Positions 8,174 to 16,803 of a DNA stretch of 64,000 nucleotides are shown here, piece by piece. A program made the position numbers and the translations under genes. The notes under the pieces were generated by a model. The model saw only the letters and a program-made list of their open reading frames with translations. It did not search any database and was not told the DNA's origin. Origin of the DNA: Kitasatospora xanthocidica (lineage in GTDB: Bacteria; Actinomycetota; Actinomycetes; Streptomycetales; Streptomycetaceae); NCBI RefSeq assembly GCF_014656195.1, contig NZ_BNBY01000001.1:90703-154702 (forward strand), in the 5' to 3' direction. Every line of letters starts with the position of its first letter. Position 1 is the stretch's first letter.

Positions 8174-9073
8174 GTGGACACCACCGAGAACGCCGACGAC
8201 CGCGCCGACGAGTCCCAGGGCGACACCAACGGGCCCGAAGAGCTCGGCCCGGCCGCCCGCCCCCGGTCGGTCGGGCTGCGCACGGCGGCCTTCTTCGACC
8301 TCGACAAGACCATCATCGCCAAATCGAGCGCGCTGGCCTTCAGTCGCCCCTTCTACCAGGGCGGCCTGATCAACCGTCGGGCCGTACTGCGCAGTGCGTA
8401 CGCCCAGTTCGTCTTCCTGGTCGGCGGCGCGGACCACGACCAGATGGAGAAGATGCGCGAGTACCTCTCCGCGCTGACCCGGGGCTGGAACGTCCAGCAG
8501 GTCCGCGAGATCGTCGCCGAGACCCTGCACAACCTGATCGACCCGATCATCTACGACGAGGCCGCCTCGCTGATCGAGCAGCACCACGCGGCCGGCCGGG
8601 ACGTGGTGATCGTCAGCAGCTCCGGCTCCGAGGTGGTCGAGCCGATCGGCGCCCTGCTGGGCGCGGACCATGTGATCGCCACCCGGCTGAAGGTCGAGGA
8701 CGGCTGCTACACGGGCGAGATCGAGTACTACGCCTACGCCGAGAACAAGGCCGCCGCCATCCGGGAGTTGGCCGCGACCGAGGGCTACGACCTGGCCGCC
8801 TCCTACGCCTACAGCGACTCCTCGACCGACCTGCCGCTGCTGGAGGCGGTCGGCCACCCGTCGGCCGTCAACCCCGACCGCGCGCTGCGGAAGGAGGCGC
8901 AGGCCCGGGAGTGGCCGGTGCTGGTCTTCGACAAGCCGGTGGAACTGCGGCGGCGACTGCCGGAGTTCTCCGCCCCGAGTGGCTCGGTGCTGACGGCGGT
9001 GGCGGTCGGGACGGCCCTGGTGACCGCCGGGGTGATCTGGTACCTGGCCCGCCGGCGGCGGCCGCTCGCCTGA
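8174..9073 (+). CDS. HAD-IB family phosphatase with C-terminal membrane anchor
   Basis: 299-residue haloacid-dehalogenase-type phosphohydrolase (Rv3661-like). Motif I FFDLDKTII places nucleophile Asp42 and general acid Asp44; motif II is VIVSSSGSE; motif III/IV is YSDSSTDLPLLEAVG. These define the SerB-like HAD-IB subfamily; substrate unknown. Residues about 275-292 (VLTAVAVGTALVTAGVIWYL) form a C-terminal TM helix followed by RRRR, so the enzyme is probably tethered to the inner face of the membrane. A GTG start is preferred; an in-frame TTG lies 27 nt upstream and neither has a clear ribosome site. It neighbours ssd in mycobacteria as well, so a link to cell cycle or division is possible but unproven. 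Confidence 0.88.
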   Translation: MDTTENADDRADESQGDTNGPEELGPAARPRSVGLRTAAFFDLDKTIIAKSSALAFSRPFYQGGLINRRAVLRSAYAQFVFLVGGADHDQMEKMREYLSALTRGWNVQQVREIVAETLHNLIDPIIYDEAASLIEQHHAAGRDVVIVSSSGSEVVEPIGALLGADHVIATRLKVEDGCYTGEIEYYAYAENKAAAIRELAATEGYDLAASYAYSDSSTDLPLLEAVGHPSAVNPDRALRKEAQAREWPVLVFDKPVELRRRLPEFSAPSGSVLTAVAVGTALVTAGVIWYLARRRRPLA

Positions 9074-9090
9074 GGTCCCGCGTCGATCCC

Positions 9091-9160
9091 GCTCCGGACA
9101 AGCCGAGCCTGCTCCGGACGAGCCGAGCCGGTCCCGGACGAGCCGAGCCCGTTCTGGATA
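9091..9160 (+). repeat. 20-bp tandem repeat, about 3.5 copies
   Basis: Units start at 9091, 9111 and 9131 with consensus GCTCCGGACGAGCCGAGCCN, plus a degenerate half-unit at 9151. It lies 17 nt after the HAD gene stop and is non-coding. Confidence 0.75.
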
Positions 9161-9185
9161 AAAGGGGCAATCGGCACAGACTTCT

Positions 9186-9214
9186 CGTTTCGGGTTCCCC
9201 TTTCGCCCGAAACG
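9186..9214 (+). terminator. Hairpin downstream of the HAD gene
   Basis: Nine-base-pair stem CGTTTCGGG/CCCGAAACG with an 11-nt loop, 113 nt after the HAD stop, in a convergent intergenic region. No U-tail, as is common in actinobacteria; it could alternatively be a dyad operator. Confidence 0.45.
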
Positions 9215-9424
9215 CGATACAAATGAAGCACGGCCCGCGAGACCCGGTCAGGACCGAAGAGGTCAAACCGACAACGCAGTTCAGGCCCCACGGACCGCGT
9301 GTACAGATAGCCGAGCACCCACATGCAGCCGACCCGCTGTCGGGCCGCCGGACCAGACGAACGGGCAGGATCCCCGTCTGATCGGCACTTCCGGTGCATG
9401 CATGGTCACCCGGTATCTGCACCA

Positions 9425-9457
9425 GCGGCGGCACCCAGCAGGATCAGGTGCCGCCGC
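9425..9457 (-). terminator. Hairpin downstream of the Fic-like gene
   Basis: Eleven-base-pair perfect stem GCGGCGGCACC/GGTGCCGCCGC with an 11-nt loop, 53 nt beyond the stop of the minus-strand gene. Probable terminator for that gene. Confidence 0.55.
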
Positions 9458-9509
9458 ATCTTCGTGTCCACGGTCCCTCCGCGAAGCCCCCCGCGCGAGG
9501 CCCCGCCGG

Positions 9510-10400
9510 TCAGGCCATCCCGCGCTGCATCGCCTCGCAGACCGCCGTGCTCTCCCGTACGCCGAGCCGCAGCGCGGCGCCGCAGTGCGCGATCCAGGCC
9601 CCCATCCCCTCGGGCGTGCCCGCCAGGTAGCCCGCGAGCGCCCGGCGGTAGGTGCCGGTGCCGAGCTCCGCGAAGCCGACCTCGGCCGGGCAGATCGCCT
9701 TCGGGTCGAGGCCCTCGGCGATCAGCACGATCCGCTGGGCGGCCCGCGCGATCACCCCGTTGTACGCGCCGAAGGGCCGCAGCGCGAGCAGTTCACCGTG
9801 CACCACCGATGCCACCACGAGGGCCGGCGTGCCCACGCCCTGCCCCTCCGCGCGCGCCACCAGCAGCCGGGAGAGCTGGTCGAGCCGGGCCGCGACCTCC
9901 TCCGCGCCCGGGGCGGGCGGCGGCTCGGGCAGCGGCCCGTCCACGGCCTCGACCCGGACGCTCTCCACCGGCTCCAGCTCCAGCGGGAACAGCGCCTCGG
10001 CGCCCTCCCCCGCCCGGCGCGGGCGCCCGGCGGCCGGGTCGCCGTCGCCGACCGCGAGCAGGTGCAGCCGGGCCAGCACCTGGAGCGGCGAGTGCCGCCA
10101 GATGCTGAGCAGCTGGCCGGCCTCGGCGGCGATCCGCAGGGCCGCGCCGACCGTGCGGGCCTCGGCGTCCGCGCTGAAGTCGGTGCGGCGGCGGACCTCC
10201 TCCAGCGGCCAGTCGGCCCCGGCCAGAGCGGCCGAGGCGCGGGCGCCGCGCAGGGCGGACTCGGAGGTGACCTCGGCCGCGCGGCGGCGCATCACCCGGT
10301 GGCCGTAGAGCCGGTCGACGGCCTTGCGCACCTCGGCCACCGCGTCGGGCACCCCGGGGAGCTGGGCCAGCGGGGCGAGGGGATCTGTTCCAGTGCTCAC
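9510..10400 (-). CDS. Degenerate Fic-domain-like protein (Rv3662c-like)
   Basis: 296-residue, mostly helical protein. A Fic-type helix is recognisable as RPFGAYNGVIAR at residues 208-219, aligning with the canonical HPFxxGNGRxxR of Fic AMP-transferases, but the catalytic His is Arg208 and the anion-hole Gly-Asn-Gly-Arg has become Tyr-Asn-Gly-Val. The upstream His201-Gly-Glu is not in the catalytic position. Adenylyltransferase activity is therefore unlikely; a binding or regulatory role is possible. The family is often labelled oxidoreductase without evidence. GTG start with only a weak GGTAG upstream. It is convergent with the HAD gene and divergent from the CooC-like ATPase, with a 220-bp shared promoter region. 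Seen in the same place near ssd in mycobacteria, to my knowledge. Confidence 0.78.
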   Translation of the reverse strand: MSTGTDPLAPLAQLPGVPDAVAEVRKAVDRLYGHRVMRRRAAEVTSESALRGARASAALAGADWPLEEVRRRTDFSADAEARTVGAALRIAAEAGQLLSIWRHSPLQVLARLHLLAVGDGDPAAGRPRRAGEGAEALFPLELEPVESVRVEAVDGPLPEPPPAPGAEEVAARLDQLSRLLVARAEGQGVGTPALVVASVVHGELLALRPFGAYNGVIARAAQRIVLIAEGLDPKAICPAEVGFAELGTGTYRRALAGYLAGTPEGMGAWIAHCGAALRLGVRESTAVCEAMQRGMA

Positions 10401-10620
10401 CTACCCGAGAGTAATGAACCGGCCGCCTCTCCCGGAACAGCAACCCCGCATCACCCGTTAGAGGCAATCCTCACTTCCCTCCCCCGGCGAGGCCCGAACC
10501 GCGGCTAGCATGGCCACTATCGGAGACGATAACTATTTCCAACTAGGGGCGCCCCCACCGCGCGGCCCCTGGGCAGGCGGCCCCGGAGCGAGGGGCCCGA
10601 GCGAGAGCCGGAGTCCCCAG

Positions 10621-11628
10621 ATGAAGATCGCCTTCGTCGGCAAGGGCGGCAGCGGGAAGACCACGCTGTCCGCACTGTTCATCCGCCACCTGGCCGCCAC
10701 CGGCCGGCCGGTCATCGCCGTGGACGCCGACATCAACCAACACCTGGGCCCGGCCCTCGGCCTGACGGACACCCAGGCGGCCGACCTGCCCTCGCTCGGC
10801 GCGCACCTGCCGGAGATCAAGGAGTACCTGCGCGGCGGCAACCCGCTGATCCGCTCGGCCGAGGAGATGATCAAAACCACGCCGCCCGGCCGCGGCTCCC
10901 GGCTGCTGCGGATCGTCGAGGAGAACCCGGTCTACGCCTCCTGTGCCCGTCCGATCGCGCTGGACGAGGGCTCGGTTCGGCTGCTGGCGACCGGCGCGTT
11001 CACCGAGGAGGACCTCGGGGTGGCCTGCTACCACTCCAAGGTCGGCGCGGTGGAGCTGCTGCTCAACCACCTGCTGGACGGCCGCGACGAGTACCTGGTC
11101 ACCGACATGACGGCCGGCTCGGACTCCTTCGCCTCCGGCCTGTTCACCCGCTTCGACCTGACCTTCCTGGTGGCCGAGCCGACCCGCAAGGGCGTCTCCG
11201 TCTACCGCCAGTACCGGGACTACGCCCGCGACTTCGGCGTGCAGCTGCGGGTGGTCGGCAACAAGGTGCAGGGGCCGGACGACCTGGCGTTCCTGCGCCG
11301 CGAGGTCGGCGACGACCTGCTCACCACCTTCGGACACTCGGACTGGGTGCGCCGCCTGGAGCAGGGCGCCGAACCGCCGCTGAAGGCCCTGGAGCCGGCC
11401 AACCGGGCCGTGCTGGAACAGCTGCGGGCCGAGGCCGACGCGGCCTACGGGCGGCGCGACGCGCACCGCTACACCGAGCAGGCCGTGCTCTTCCACCGCC
11501 GCAACGCGGAGAGTTGGGCGAACGCCAAGGTCGGCATCGACCTGGCCACCCAGGTGGACGAGGGCTTCGTCCTGGGCGAGTTCGCCGACGGCGGCGAGCG
11601 GCCGGCCCCGGCGGGCGCCCACGCCTGA
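10621..11628 (+). CDS. CooC/MinD-like P-loop ATPase
   Basis: 335-residue deviant-Walker-A ATPase. MKIAFVGKGGSGKTTLSAL at the N-terminus carries the signature KGGSGKTT; AVDADINQHL is the switch I/A' region; VTDMTAGSDSF holds the Walker B Asp. The closest families are CooC/AcsF maturation ATPases that insert nickel or other metals, but no CO dehydrogenase or urease gene is present in the window, so the client is unknown. The start at MKIAF was chosen since 37 further upstream codons are Gly/Pro-rich and not family-like. C-terminal Gly/Ala tail. A strong bidirectional-type hairpin follows 18 nt after the stop. Confidence 0.85.
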   Translation: MKIAFVGKGGSGKTTLSALFIRHLAATGRPVIAVDADINQHLGPALGLTDTQAADLPSLGAHLPEIKEYLRGGNPLIRSAEEMIKTTPPGRGSRLLRIVEENPVYASCARPIALDEGSVRLLATGAFTEEDLGVACYHSKVGAVELLLNHLLDGRDEYLVTDMTAGSDSFASGLFTRFDLTFLVAEPTRKGVSVYRQYRDYARDFGVQLRVVGNKVQGPDDLAFLRREVGDDLLTTFGHSDWVRRLEQGAEPPLKALEPANRAVLEQLRAEADAAYGRRDAHRYTEQAVLFHRRNAESWANAKVGIDLATQVDEGFVLGEFADGGERPAPAGAHA

Positions 11629-11646
11629 CCCGCCCGCCACCGCGCC

Positions 11647-11695
11647 CGAACGGGCCGCGGCCTCCCGTCACCCCGGGGAGGCCGCGGCCCGTTCG
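11647..11695 (+). terminator. 20-bp-stem terminator after the CooC-like gene
   Basis: Perfect 20-bp GC-rich stem with arms 11647-11666 and 11676-11695 and a 9-nt loop. No U-run follows. It is one of the strongest hairpins in the window. Confidence 0.85.
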
Positions 11696-12051
11696 CCGTG
11701 TCCGGCGCCGCCGGCAGCAGGTCCGCTTCGGTTCGAACACCACCCATTGGGGTGAATCAGGGGGTTTTCCGCTTCCCTCCCGCAACAACGCTGTGCAAAG
11801 CTTTCATTACCCTCGGTTTACCGAGTCTTGATGGTCCGTCCCGGACGGCCCTCGGCGAGACGTCCCGCACCTCGCCCGGGCCGCCGGCGGGCCCGATGGT
11901 CCACGCCGGCCGGTGACACCCGCACTCCCCGCCGTGCCCACGCCATCCCGCCACACCGTCGCGACCCACGACAGCCGATCCGCCCGGAGCCCCACCCCGG
12001 ACCCACCGCCGGACCTGACTGCGTTCGTTCCCCCGGACAGACGGGAAGACC
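11696..12051 (+). other. Upstream region of the SulP-carbonic anhydrase gene
   Basis: No gene seen. It includes a less GC-rich stretch at about 11745-11830 likely to hold the promoter, with a 14-bp dyad CTCGGTTTACCGAG at 11812-11825 that could be an operator. Confidence 0.5.
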
Positions 12052-14439
12052 ATGACCCTCGACATCTCCAGTGCCCCCATCGCCTCCGACACCACCGACC
12101 ACGCACCGCCGGGCCCCGGCGCCCGGATCCGCTGGGCGCAGGACCTCTCCGCCTCGCTGGTGGTCTTCCTGATCGCCGTGCCGTTCTCACTCGGCATCGC
12201 GCTGGCCACCGGCGCCCCGCTCACCGCCGGCCTGGCCGCCGCGGCCGTGGGCGGCATCGTGGTCGGGCTGTTCGGCGGCACCTCGCTCATGGTCAGCGGC
12301 CCCTCGGCGGCGCTGACCGTGATCACCGCCGGACTGATCACCCAGTACGGCTGGCAGGCCACCTGCACCATCACCCTCGCCGCCGGACTGCTGCAACTCC
12401 TGCTCGGCGTACGCCGGGTGGCCCGGACGGCGCTCGCCGTCTCGCCCGCGATCGTGCACGGCATGCTGGCCGGGGTCGGCCTCACCATCGCCATCGCGCA
12501 GCTGCACGTCGTACTCGGCGGGTCGCCGCAGAGCTCCGCGGTCGCCAACCTCCTCGCGCTGCCAGGGCAGTTGGCCGGTCCACACCCACCCGCGCTGCTG
12601 GCCGGCGCGGTGACCGTCGCCGTCCTGCTCGGCTGGCCCCGGCTCGGCCGACTCCCTGGCCGCGCGGGCCGGCTGGGGGCCCGGCTGGCCAAGGTGCCGG
12701 GCCCGCTGGCCGCCATCGCCCTGGCCACCGCCCTGGCGCTCGCCCTCGGCCTGCGGCTCGCCCACATCGAACTGCCCGCCTGGCAGCCGCACGCCTTCGC
12801 GCCGGCCCTGCCGCACGGTCCGGTGCCCGGGCTGATCTCCGCCGTCCTCACCGTCACCGCCGTGGCCGGCGTGGAGTCGCTGCTGTCCGCCGTGGCGATC
12901 GACCGGATGTCCCGCCGCACCGGGGACCTGGACCGCGAGCTGCGCGGCCAGGGACTCGCCAACCTGCTGAGCGGCCTGGTCGGCGGACTGCCGATCGCCG
13001 GCGGCGCGGTGCGCAGCACCGCCAACGTGCAGGCCGGCGCGCGGACCAGGTGGGCCTCGGTGCTGCACGGCGTCTGGGTGCTGGCCGCCGCGCTGGCGCT
13101 GACCGGCGGACTGCGCCGGATCCCGCTGGCCGCGCTCGCCGCGCTGGTCCTGGTGGTCGGGCTGCAGATGGTGAGCTTCGCGCACATCCGCAACGTGCAC
13201 CGGCACCGCGAGTTCCCGGTCTACCTCACCACCGTGATCGCCGTGGTGGCCGCCGGGGTGCTGTGGGGCGTCGCGATCGGGGCCGCCACCGCCGTCCTGC
13301 TCGCGCTCTACCGGCTGACCCGCGCCCACATGGACGTCGAGACCGGGCCCGACGGCTCGGTCACCGTCCAGACGCACGGCCCGCTCACCTTCACCGCCGT
13401 CCCCCGGCTCAGCCGGGCGTTGGCGGGCATCCCGGCCGGGGCGGAGGTCACCGTGGTCCACGACGGCTCCTTCCTGGACCACGCCGCGTACGAGACGCTG
13501 CACAGCTGGCGCGCCGGGCACCAGGACGCGGGCGGCCGGGTCTCGATGGTGACGCGACGGCAGGACGACGAGGTGCTCGACCCCGACGGCACGGTGCGCG
13601 CGGGCAGTTCACCGGGGCCGCACCGCTGCCGGGCCTGGACGCCGTGGGTCGGCCACCACTGCATCGAGCAGCAGGAGGACCCGCACGGCCGGCTGCTGGA
13701 CGGGGTCCGGGTGTTCCAGCTGCACACCGCGCCGCTGATCAGGCCCGAACTCGCCCGGCTGGCCCGGGAGGGGCAGACGCCCTCGCAGCTCTTCCTGACC
13801 TGCGCGGACTCGCGGATGGTCACCAGCATGATCACCAACAGCGGGCCGGGCGACCTGTTCACCGTCCGCAACGTGGGCAACCTGGTGCCGGCCCCCTTCG
13901 AGCCCGGCGCGGCCGACGACTCGGTGGCCGCCGCGGTGCAGTACGCGGTCGAGGTGCTGGAGGTGCGCTCGATCACGGTCTGCGGCCACTCCGGCTGCGG
14001 GGCGATGAAGGCCCTGCTGGACGGCGTGCACGAGCTCCCCGGTCCGCCCACGCCGCTGGCCCGCTGGCTGCGCAACGGGCGCGGTTCGCTGGACCGGCTC
14101 CGCCGGGTGCCCGCCGAGTTCGCCACCCGGCCGGTGGTGGACGCGGTGGAGCAGCTCTGCATCACCAACGTCGTTCAGCAGTTGGACCAGCTGATGGCGA
14201 ATCCGGCGGTGGAGCGCCGGGTCGAGGAAGGCACCCTGCGGCTGGTCGGGATGTACTTCGACTTCGCGACCGCGCAGGCCTACGTGCTGGACCGCGCCGC
14301 GGGGACCTTCAGCCCGGTGGAAGCCCGCACCGGCGCCCACGCCGAGGTCCGCACCGCCGGGGTACCGGCCGAACGGGTGAATGAGGACGGCCGGGTTCCC
14401 CCCGGCGGCGGTGAGGAGGACCCCCGACTGGCCGCCTGA
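12052..14439 (+). CDS. SulP family anion transporter fused to beta-carbonic anhydrase
   Basis: 795-residue fusion. Residues about 25-430 form the SulP membrane domain (ASLVVFLIAVPFSLGIALATG, VSGPSAALTVI, GVESLLSAVAIDRM, GGAVRSTANVQAG). A short linker/STAS-like region follows (about 445-520). The C-terminal beta-carbonic anhydrase has its zinc ligands: Cys584 in CADSR with the Asp586/Arg588 dyad, and His646 and Cys649 in CGHSGCG. The predicted function is bicarbonate or related anion uptake coupled to CO2/bicarbonate interconversion at the inner membrane face; the ion specificity is not readable from sequence. An ATG follows GGGAAGACC. Single-gene unit, with terminators before and after. Similar fusions are known in actinobacteria. 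Confidence 0.92.
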   Translation: MTLDISSAPIASDTTDHAPPGPGARIRWAQDLSASLVVFLIAVPFSLGIALATGAPLTAGLAAAAVGGIVVGLFGGTSLMVSGPSAALTVITAGLITQYGWQATCTITLAAGLLQLLLGVRRVARTALAVSPAIVHGMLAGVGLTIAIAQLHVVLGGSPQSSAVANLLALPGQLAGPHPPALLAGAVTVAVLLGWPRLGRLPGRAGRLGARLAKVPGPLAAIALATALALALGLRLAHIELPAWQPHAFAPALPHGPVPGLISAVLTVTAVAGVESLLSAVAIDRMSRRTGDLDRELRGQGLANLLSGLVGGLPIAGGAVRSTANVQAGARTRWASVLHGVWVLAAALALTGGLRRIPLAALAALVLVVGLQMVSFAHIRNVHRHREFPVYLTTVIAVVAAGVLWGVAIGAATAVLLALYRLTRAHMDVETGPDGSVTVQTHGPLTFTAVPRLSRALAGIPAGAEVTVVHDGSFLDHAAYETLHSWRAGHQDAGGRVSMVTRRQDDEVLDPDGTVRAGSSPGPHRCRAWTPWVGHHCIEQQEDPHGRLLDGVRVFQLHTAPLIRPELARLAREGQTPSQLFLTCADSRMVTSMITNSGPGDLFTVRNVGNLVPAPFEPGAADDSVAAAVQYAVEVLEVRSITVCGHSGCGAMKALLDGVHELPGPPTPLARWLRNGRGSLDRLRRVPAEFATRPVVDAVEQLCITNVVQQLDQLMANPAVERRVEEGTLRLVGMYFDFATAQAYVLDRAAGTFSPVEARTGAHAEVRTAGVPAERVNEDGRVPPGGGEEDPRLAA

Positions 14440-14444
14440 GAGCC

Positions 14445-14483
14445 GGGTCCGTGTCCCCGCCGGGCGGGCCGGGGCACGGGCCC
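14445..14483 (+). terminator. Terminator hairpin after the SulP-CA gene
   Basis: Imperfect GC stem (GGGTCCGTGTCCCCG against CGGGGCACGGGCCC, one bulge and one wobble) 5 nt after the stop codon, with a loop of about 10 nt. Confidence 0.65.
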
Positions 14484-14552
14484 ACCAGCCCACGTACGGT
14501 TTTCCGCTCCCCTCCGGCGGAACGTACGGGTCGCCGTCCGATTGTCGATCAA

Positions 14553-14564
14553 AGGTCTACACCA
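14553..14564 (+). promoter_or_regulatory. DasR-like (dre-type) operator candidate before acs
   Basis: AGGTCTACACCA matches 10 of 12 positions of the core TGGTCTAGACCA recognised by the GntR regulator DasR of streptomycetes. It lies 117 bp before the acs start in the less GC-rich promoter region. Purely a sequence match. Confidence 0.3.
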
Positions 14565-14680
14565 ATTCTCGGGAGCCTCTTGTCAACTGGCCCGTTCGCC
14601 TGGTGAGCTGTGCGCTGGGACACACGGGACTATCCCCACGCACGGGATCGTCCCCGATCATGACTCGATGAGGAGTGCGT

Positions 14681-16639
14681 GTGAGCAACGAGAGCCTGGC
14701 CAACCTGCTCAAGGAGGAGCGACGATTCGCCCCGCCGGCAGAGCTCGCCGCAGCCGCCAACGTCACGGCGGCCGCGTACGCGCAGGCCTCCGAGGACCGC
14801 CTGGGCTTCTGGGCCGAGCAGGCCCGTCGCCTCGACTGGGCCGTCGAGCCGACCGAGACGCTCGACTGGTCCAACCCGCCCTTCGCCAAGTGGTTCGCCG
14901 ACGGCAAGCTCAACGTGGCGTACAACTGCGTCGACCGCCACGTCGAGAACGGCCTCGGCGACCGCGTCGCCATCCACTTCGAGGGCGAGCCCGGCGACAG
15001 CCGCTCGATCACCTACGCCCAGCTCAAGGACGAGGTCTCGCAGGCCGCCAACGCGCTGCTGGAGCTCGGCGTCCGCAAGGGCGACCGCGTGGCGGTGTAC
15101 CTGCCGATGATCGCCGAGGCGGTCGTCGCGATCCTCGCCTGCGCCCGGATCGGCGCCACCCACTCGGTGGTCTTCGGCGGCTTCTCCGCCGACGCCGTCG
15201 CCTCCCGCATCCAGGACGCGCAGGCCAAGCTGGTCATCACGGCCGACGGCGGCTACCGCCGCGGCAAGCCGTCCGCGCTCAAGCCGGCCATCGACGAGGC
15301 GCTCACCAAGGTCGAGGGCGTCGAGCACGTCCTGGTCATCCGCCGCACCGGGCAGGAGGTCTCCTGGACCGAGGGCCGCGACGTCTGGTGGCACGACATC
15401 ACCGCCCGTCAGTCCACCGAGCACGCCCCCGAGGCGCACGAGGCCGAGCACCCGCTGTTCATCCTCTACACCTCGGGCACCACCGGTAAGCCCAAGGGCA
15501 TCCTGCACACCTCGGGCGGCTACCTCACCCAGGCCAGCTACACCCACCACGCGGTCTTCGACCTCAAGCCGGAGACCGACGTCTACTGGTGCACCGCCGA
15601 CATCGGCTGGGTCACCGGCCACTCGTACATCGTCTACGGGCCGCTCGCCAACGGCGCCACCCAGGTCATCTACGAGGGCACCCCGGACACCCCGCACCAG
15701 GGCCGGTTCTGGGAGATCGTGCAGAAGTACGGCGTGACCATCCTCTACACCGCGCCGACCGCGATCCGCACCTTCATGAAGTGGGGCGACGACATCCCCG
15801 CGAAGTTCGACCTGTCCTCGCTGCGGGTGCTGGGCAGCGTCGGCGAGCCGATCAACCCCGAGGCGTGGATCTGGTACCGCGAGCACATCGGCGCCGGCAA
15901 GGCCCCGATCGTGGACACCTGGTGGCAGACCGAGACCGGCGCCATGATGATCAGCCCGCTGCCGGGCGTCACCGAGACCAAGCCGGGTTCGGCCCAGCGC
16001 GCCCTGCCGGGCATCTCGGCCACCGTGGTGGACGACGAGGCCAACGAGGTGCCCAACGGCTCCGGCGGCTACCTGGTGCTCACCGAGCCGTGGCCGTCCA
16101 TGCTCCGCACCATCTGGGGCGACGACCAGCGCTACATCGACACCTACTGGTCGCGCTTCGAGGGCCGCTACTTCGCCGGTGACGGCGCCAAGAAGGACGA
16201 GGACGGCGACATCTGGCTGCTCGGCCGGGTGGACGACGTCATGCTCGTCTCCGGCCACAACATCTCCACCACCGAGGTCGAGTCGGCTCTGGTCGGCCAC
16301 CCGTCCGTGGCCGAGTCCGCGGTGGTCGGTGCCACCGACGCCACCACCGGGCAGGCCATCGTCGCCTTCGTGATCCTGCGCGGCGGCGCCACCGAGAGCC
16401 CGGAGCTGGTCGAGGAGCTGCGGGCGCACGTCGGCCGCACGCTCGGCCCGATCGCCAAGCCGAAGCAGATCAAGGTGGTCGGCGAACTGCCGAAGACCCG
16501 CTCCGGAAAGATCATGCGCCGGCTGCTGCGCGACATCGCCGAGGGCCGTGAGGTCGGTGACACCACCACCCTCGCCGACAGCTCGGTGATGAGCCAGATC
16601 CAGACCCAGCTGACGGCCGCGGACAACGGCAACGGCTGA
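14681..16639 (+). CDS. acsA: Acetyl-CoA synthetase
   Basis: 652-residue AMP-forming ligase making acetyl-CoA from acetate, ATP and CoA via acetyl-adenylate. All core motifs are present: the phosphate-binding loop YTSGTTGKPKG, WWQTETGA, GDGAKKDEDGDIWLLGRVDD (hinge and Asp/Arg contacts), GHNISTTEVE and the C-terminal PKTRSGKIMRRLLRD with Lys610, the residue reversibly acetylated in this family. The GTG at SNESLANLL was chosen since AGGAG lies 5 nt upstream; another GTG is two codons earlier. The length is normal for bacterial Acs. It is monocistronic with a strong hairpin after it. This gene adjoins nhaA in S. coelicolor as well, from memory. Confidence 0.97.
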   Translation: MSNESLANLLKEERRFAPPAELAAAANVTAAAYAQASEDRLGFWAEQARRLDWAVEPTETLDWSNPPFAKWFADGKLNVAYNCVDRHVENGLGDRVAIHFEGEPGDSRSITYAQLKDEVSQAANALLELGVRKGDRVAVYLPMIAEAVVAILACARIGATHSVVFGGFSADAVASRIQDAQAKLVITADGGYRRGKPSALKPAIDEALTKVEGVEHVLVIRRTGQEVSWTEGRDVWWHDITARQSTEHAPEAHEAEHPLFILYTSGTTGKPKGILHTSGGYLTQASYTHHAVFDLKPETDVYWCTADIGWVTGHSYIVYGPLANGATQVIYEGTPDTPHQGRFWEIVQKYGVTILYTAPTAIRTFMKWGDDIPAKFDLSSLRVLGSVGEPINPEAWIWYREHIGAGKAPIVDTWWQTETGAMMISPLPGVTETKPGSAQRALPGISATVVDDEANEVPNGSGGYLVLTEPWPSMLRTIWGDDQRYIDTYWSRFEGRYFAGDGAKKDEDGDIWLLGRVDDVMLVSGHNISTTEVESALVGHPSVAESAVVGATDATTGQAIVAFVILRGGATESPELVEELRAHVGRTLGPIAKPKQIKVVGELPKTRSGKIMRRLLRDIAEGREVGDTTTLADSSVMSQIQTQLTAADNGNG

Positions 16640-16654
16640 GCGGACTGAGCCCGC

Positions 16655-16694
16655 AGCCGTGCCCCGGACGGTGGTCACCGTCCGGGGCACGGCT
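16655..16694 (+). terminator. 19-bp-stem terminator after acsA
   Basis: Perfect 19-bp inverted repeat (arms 16655-16673 and 16676-16694) with only two bases between the arms, starting 15 nt after the acs stop. Confidence 0.85.
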
Positions 16695-16727
16695 GTCAGG
16701 TCGTCACGAGGTGGCCACGGGGCCGGT

Positions 16728-16803
16728 GTCACGCCCTCGCGGCGTCATGCTCGGTGTCACGCCCTCGCGGCGTCACGCCCTCGCGGCGTCACGCCCCCTC
16801 GGT
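16728..16803 (+). repeat. 16-bp repeat array reaching into a gene end
   Basis: GTCACGCCCTCGCGGC occurs at 16728, 16756 and 16772, with a degenerate copy at 16788. The last two copies encode the C-terminal RDAARA-type residues of the minus-strand serine hydrolase and include its stop codon, so repeat expansion has edited the protein end. Confidence 0.75.
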
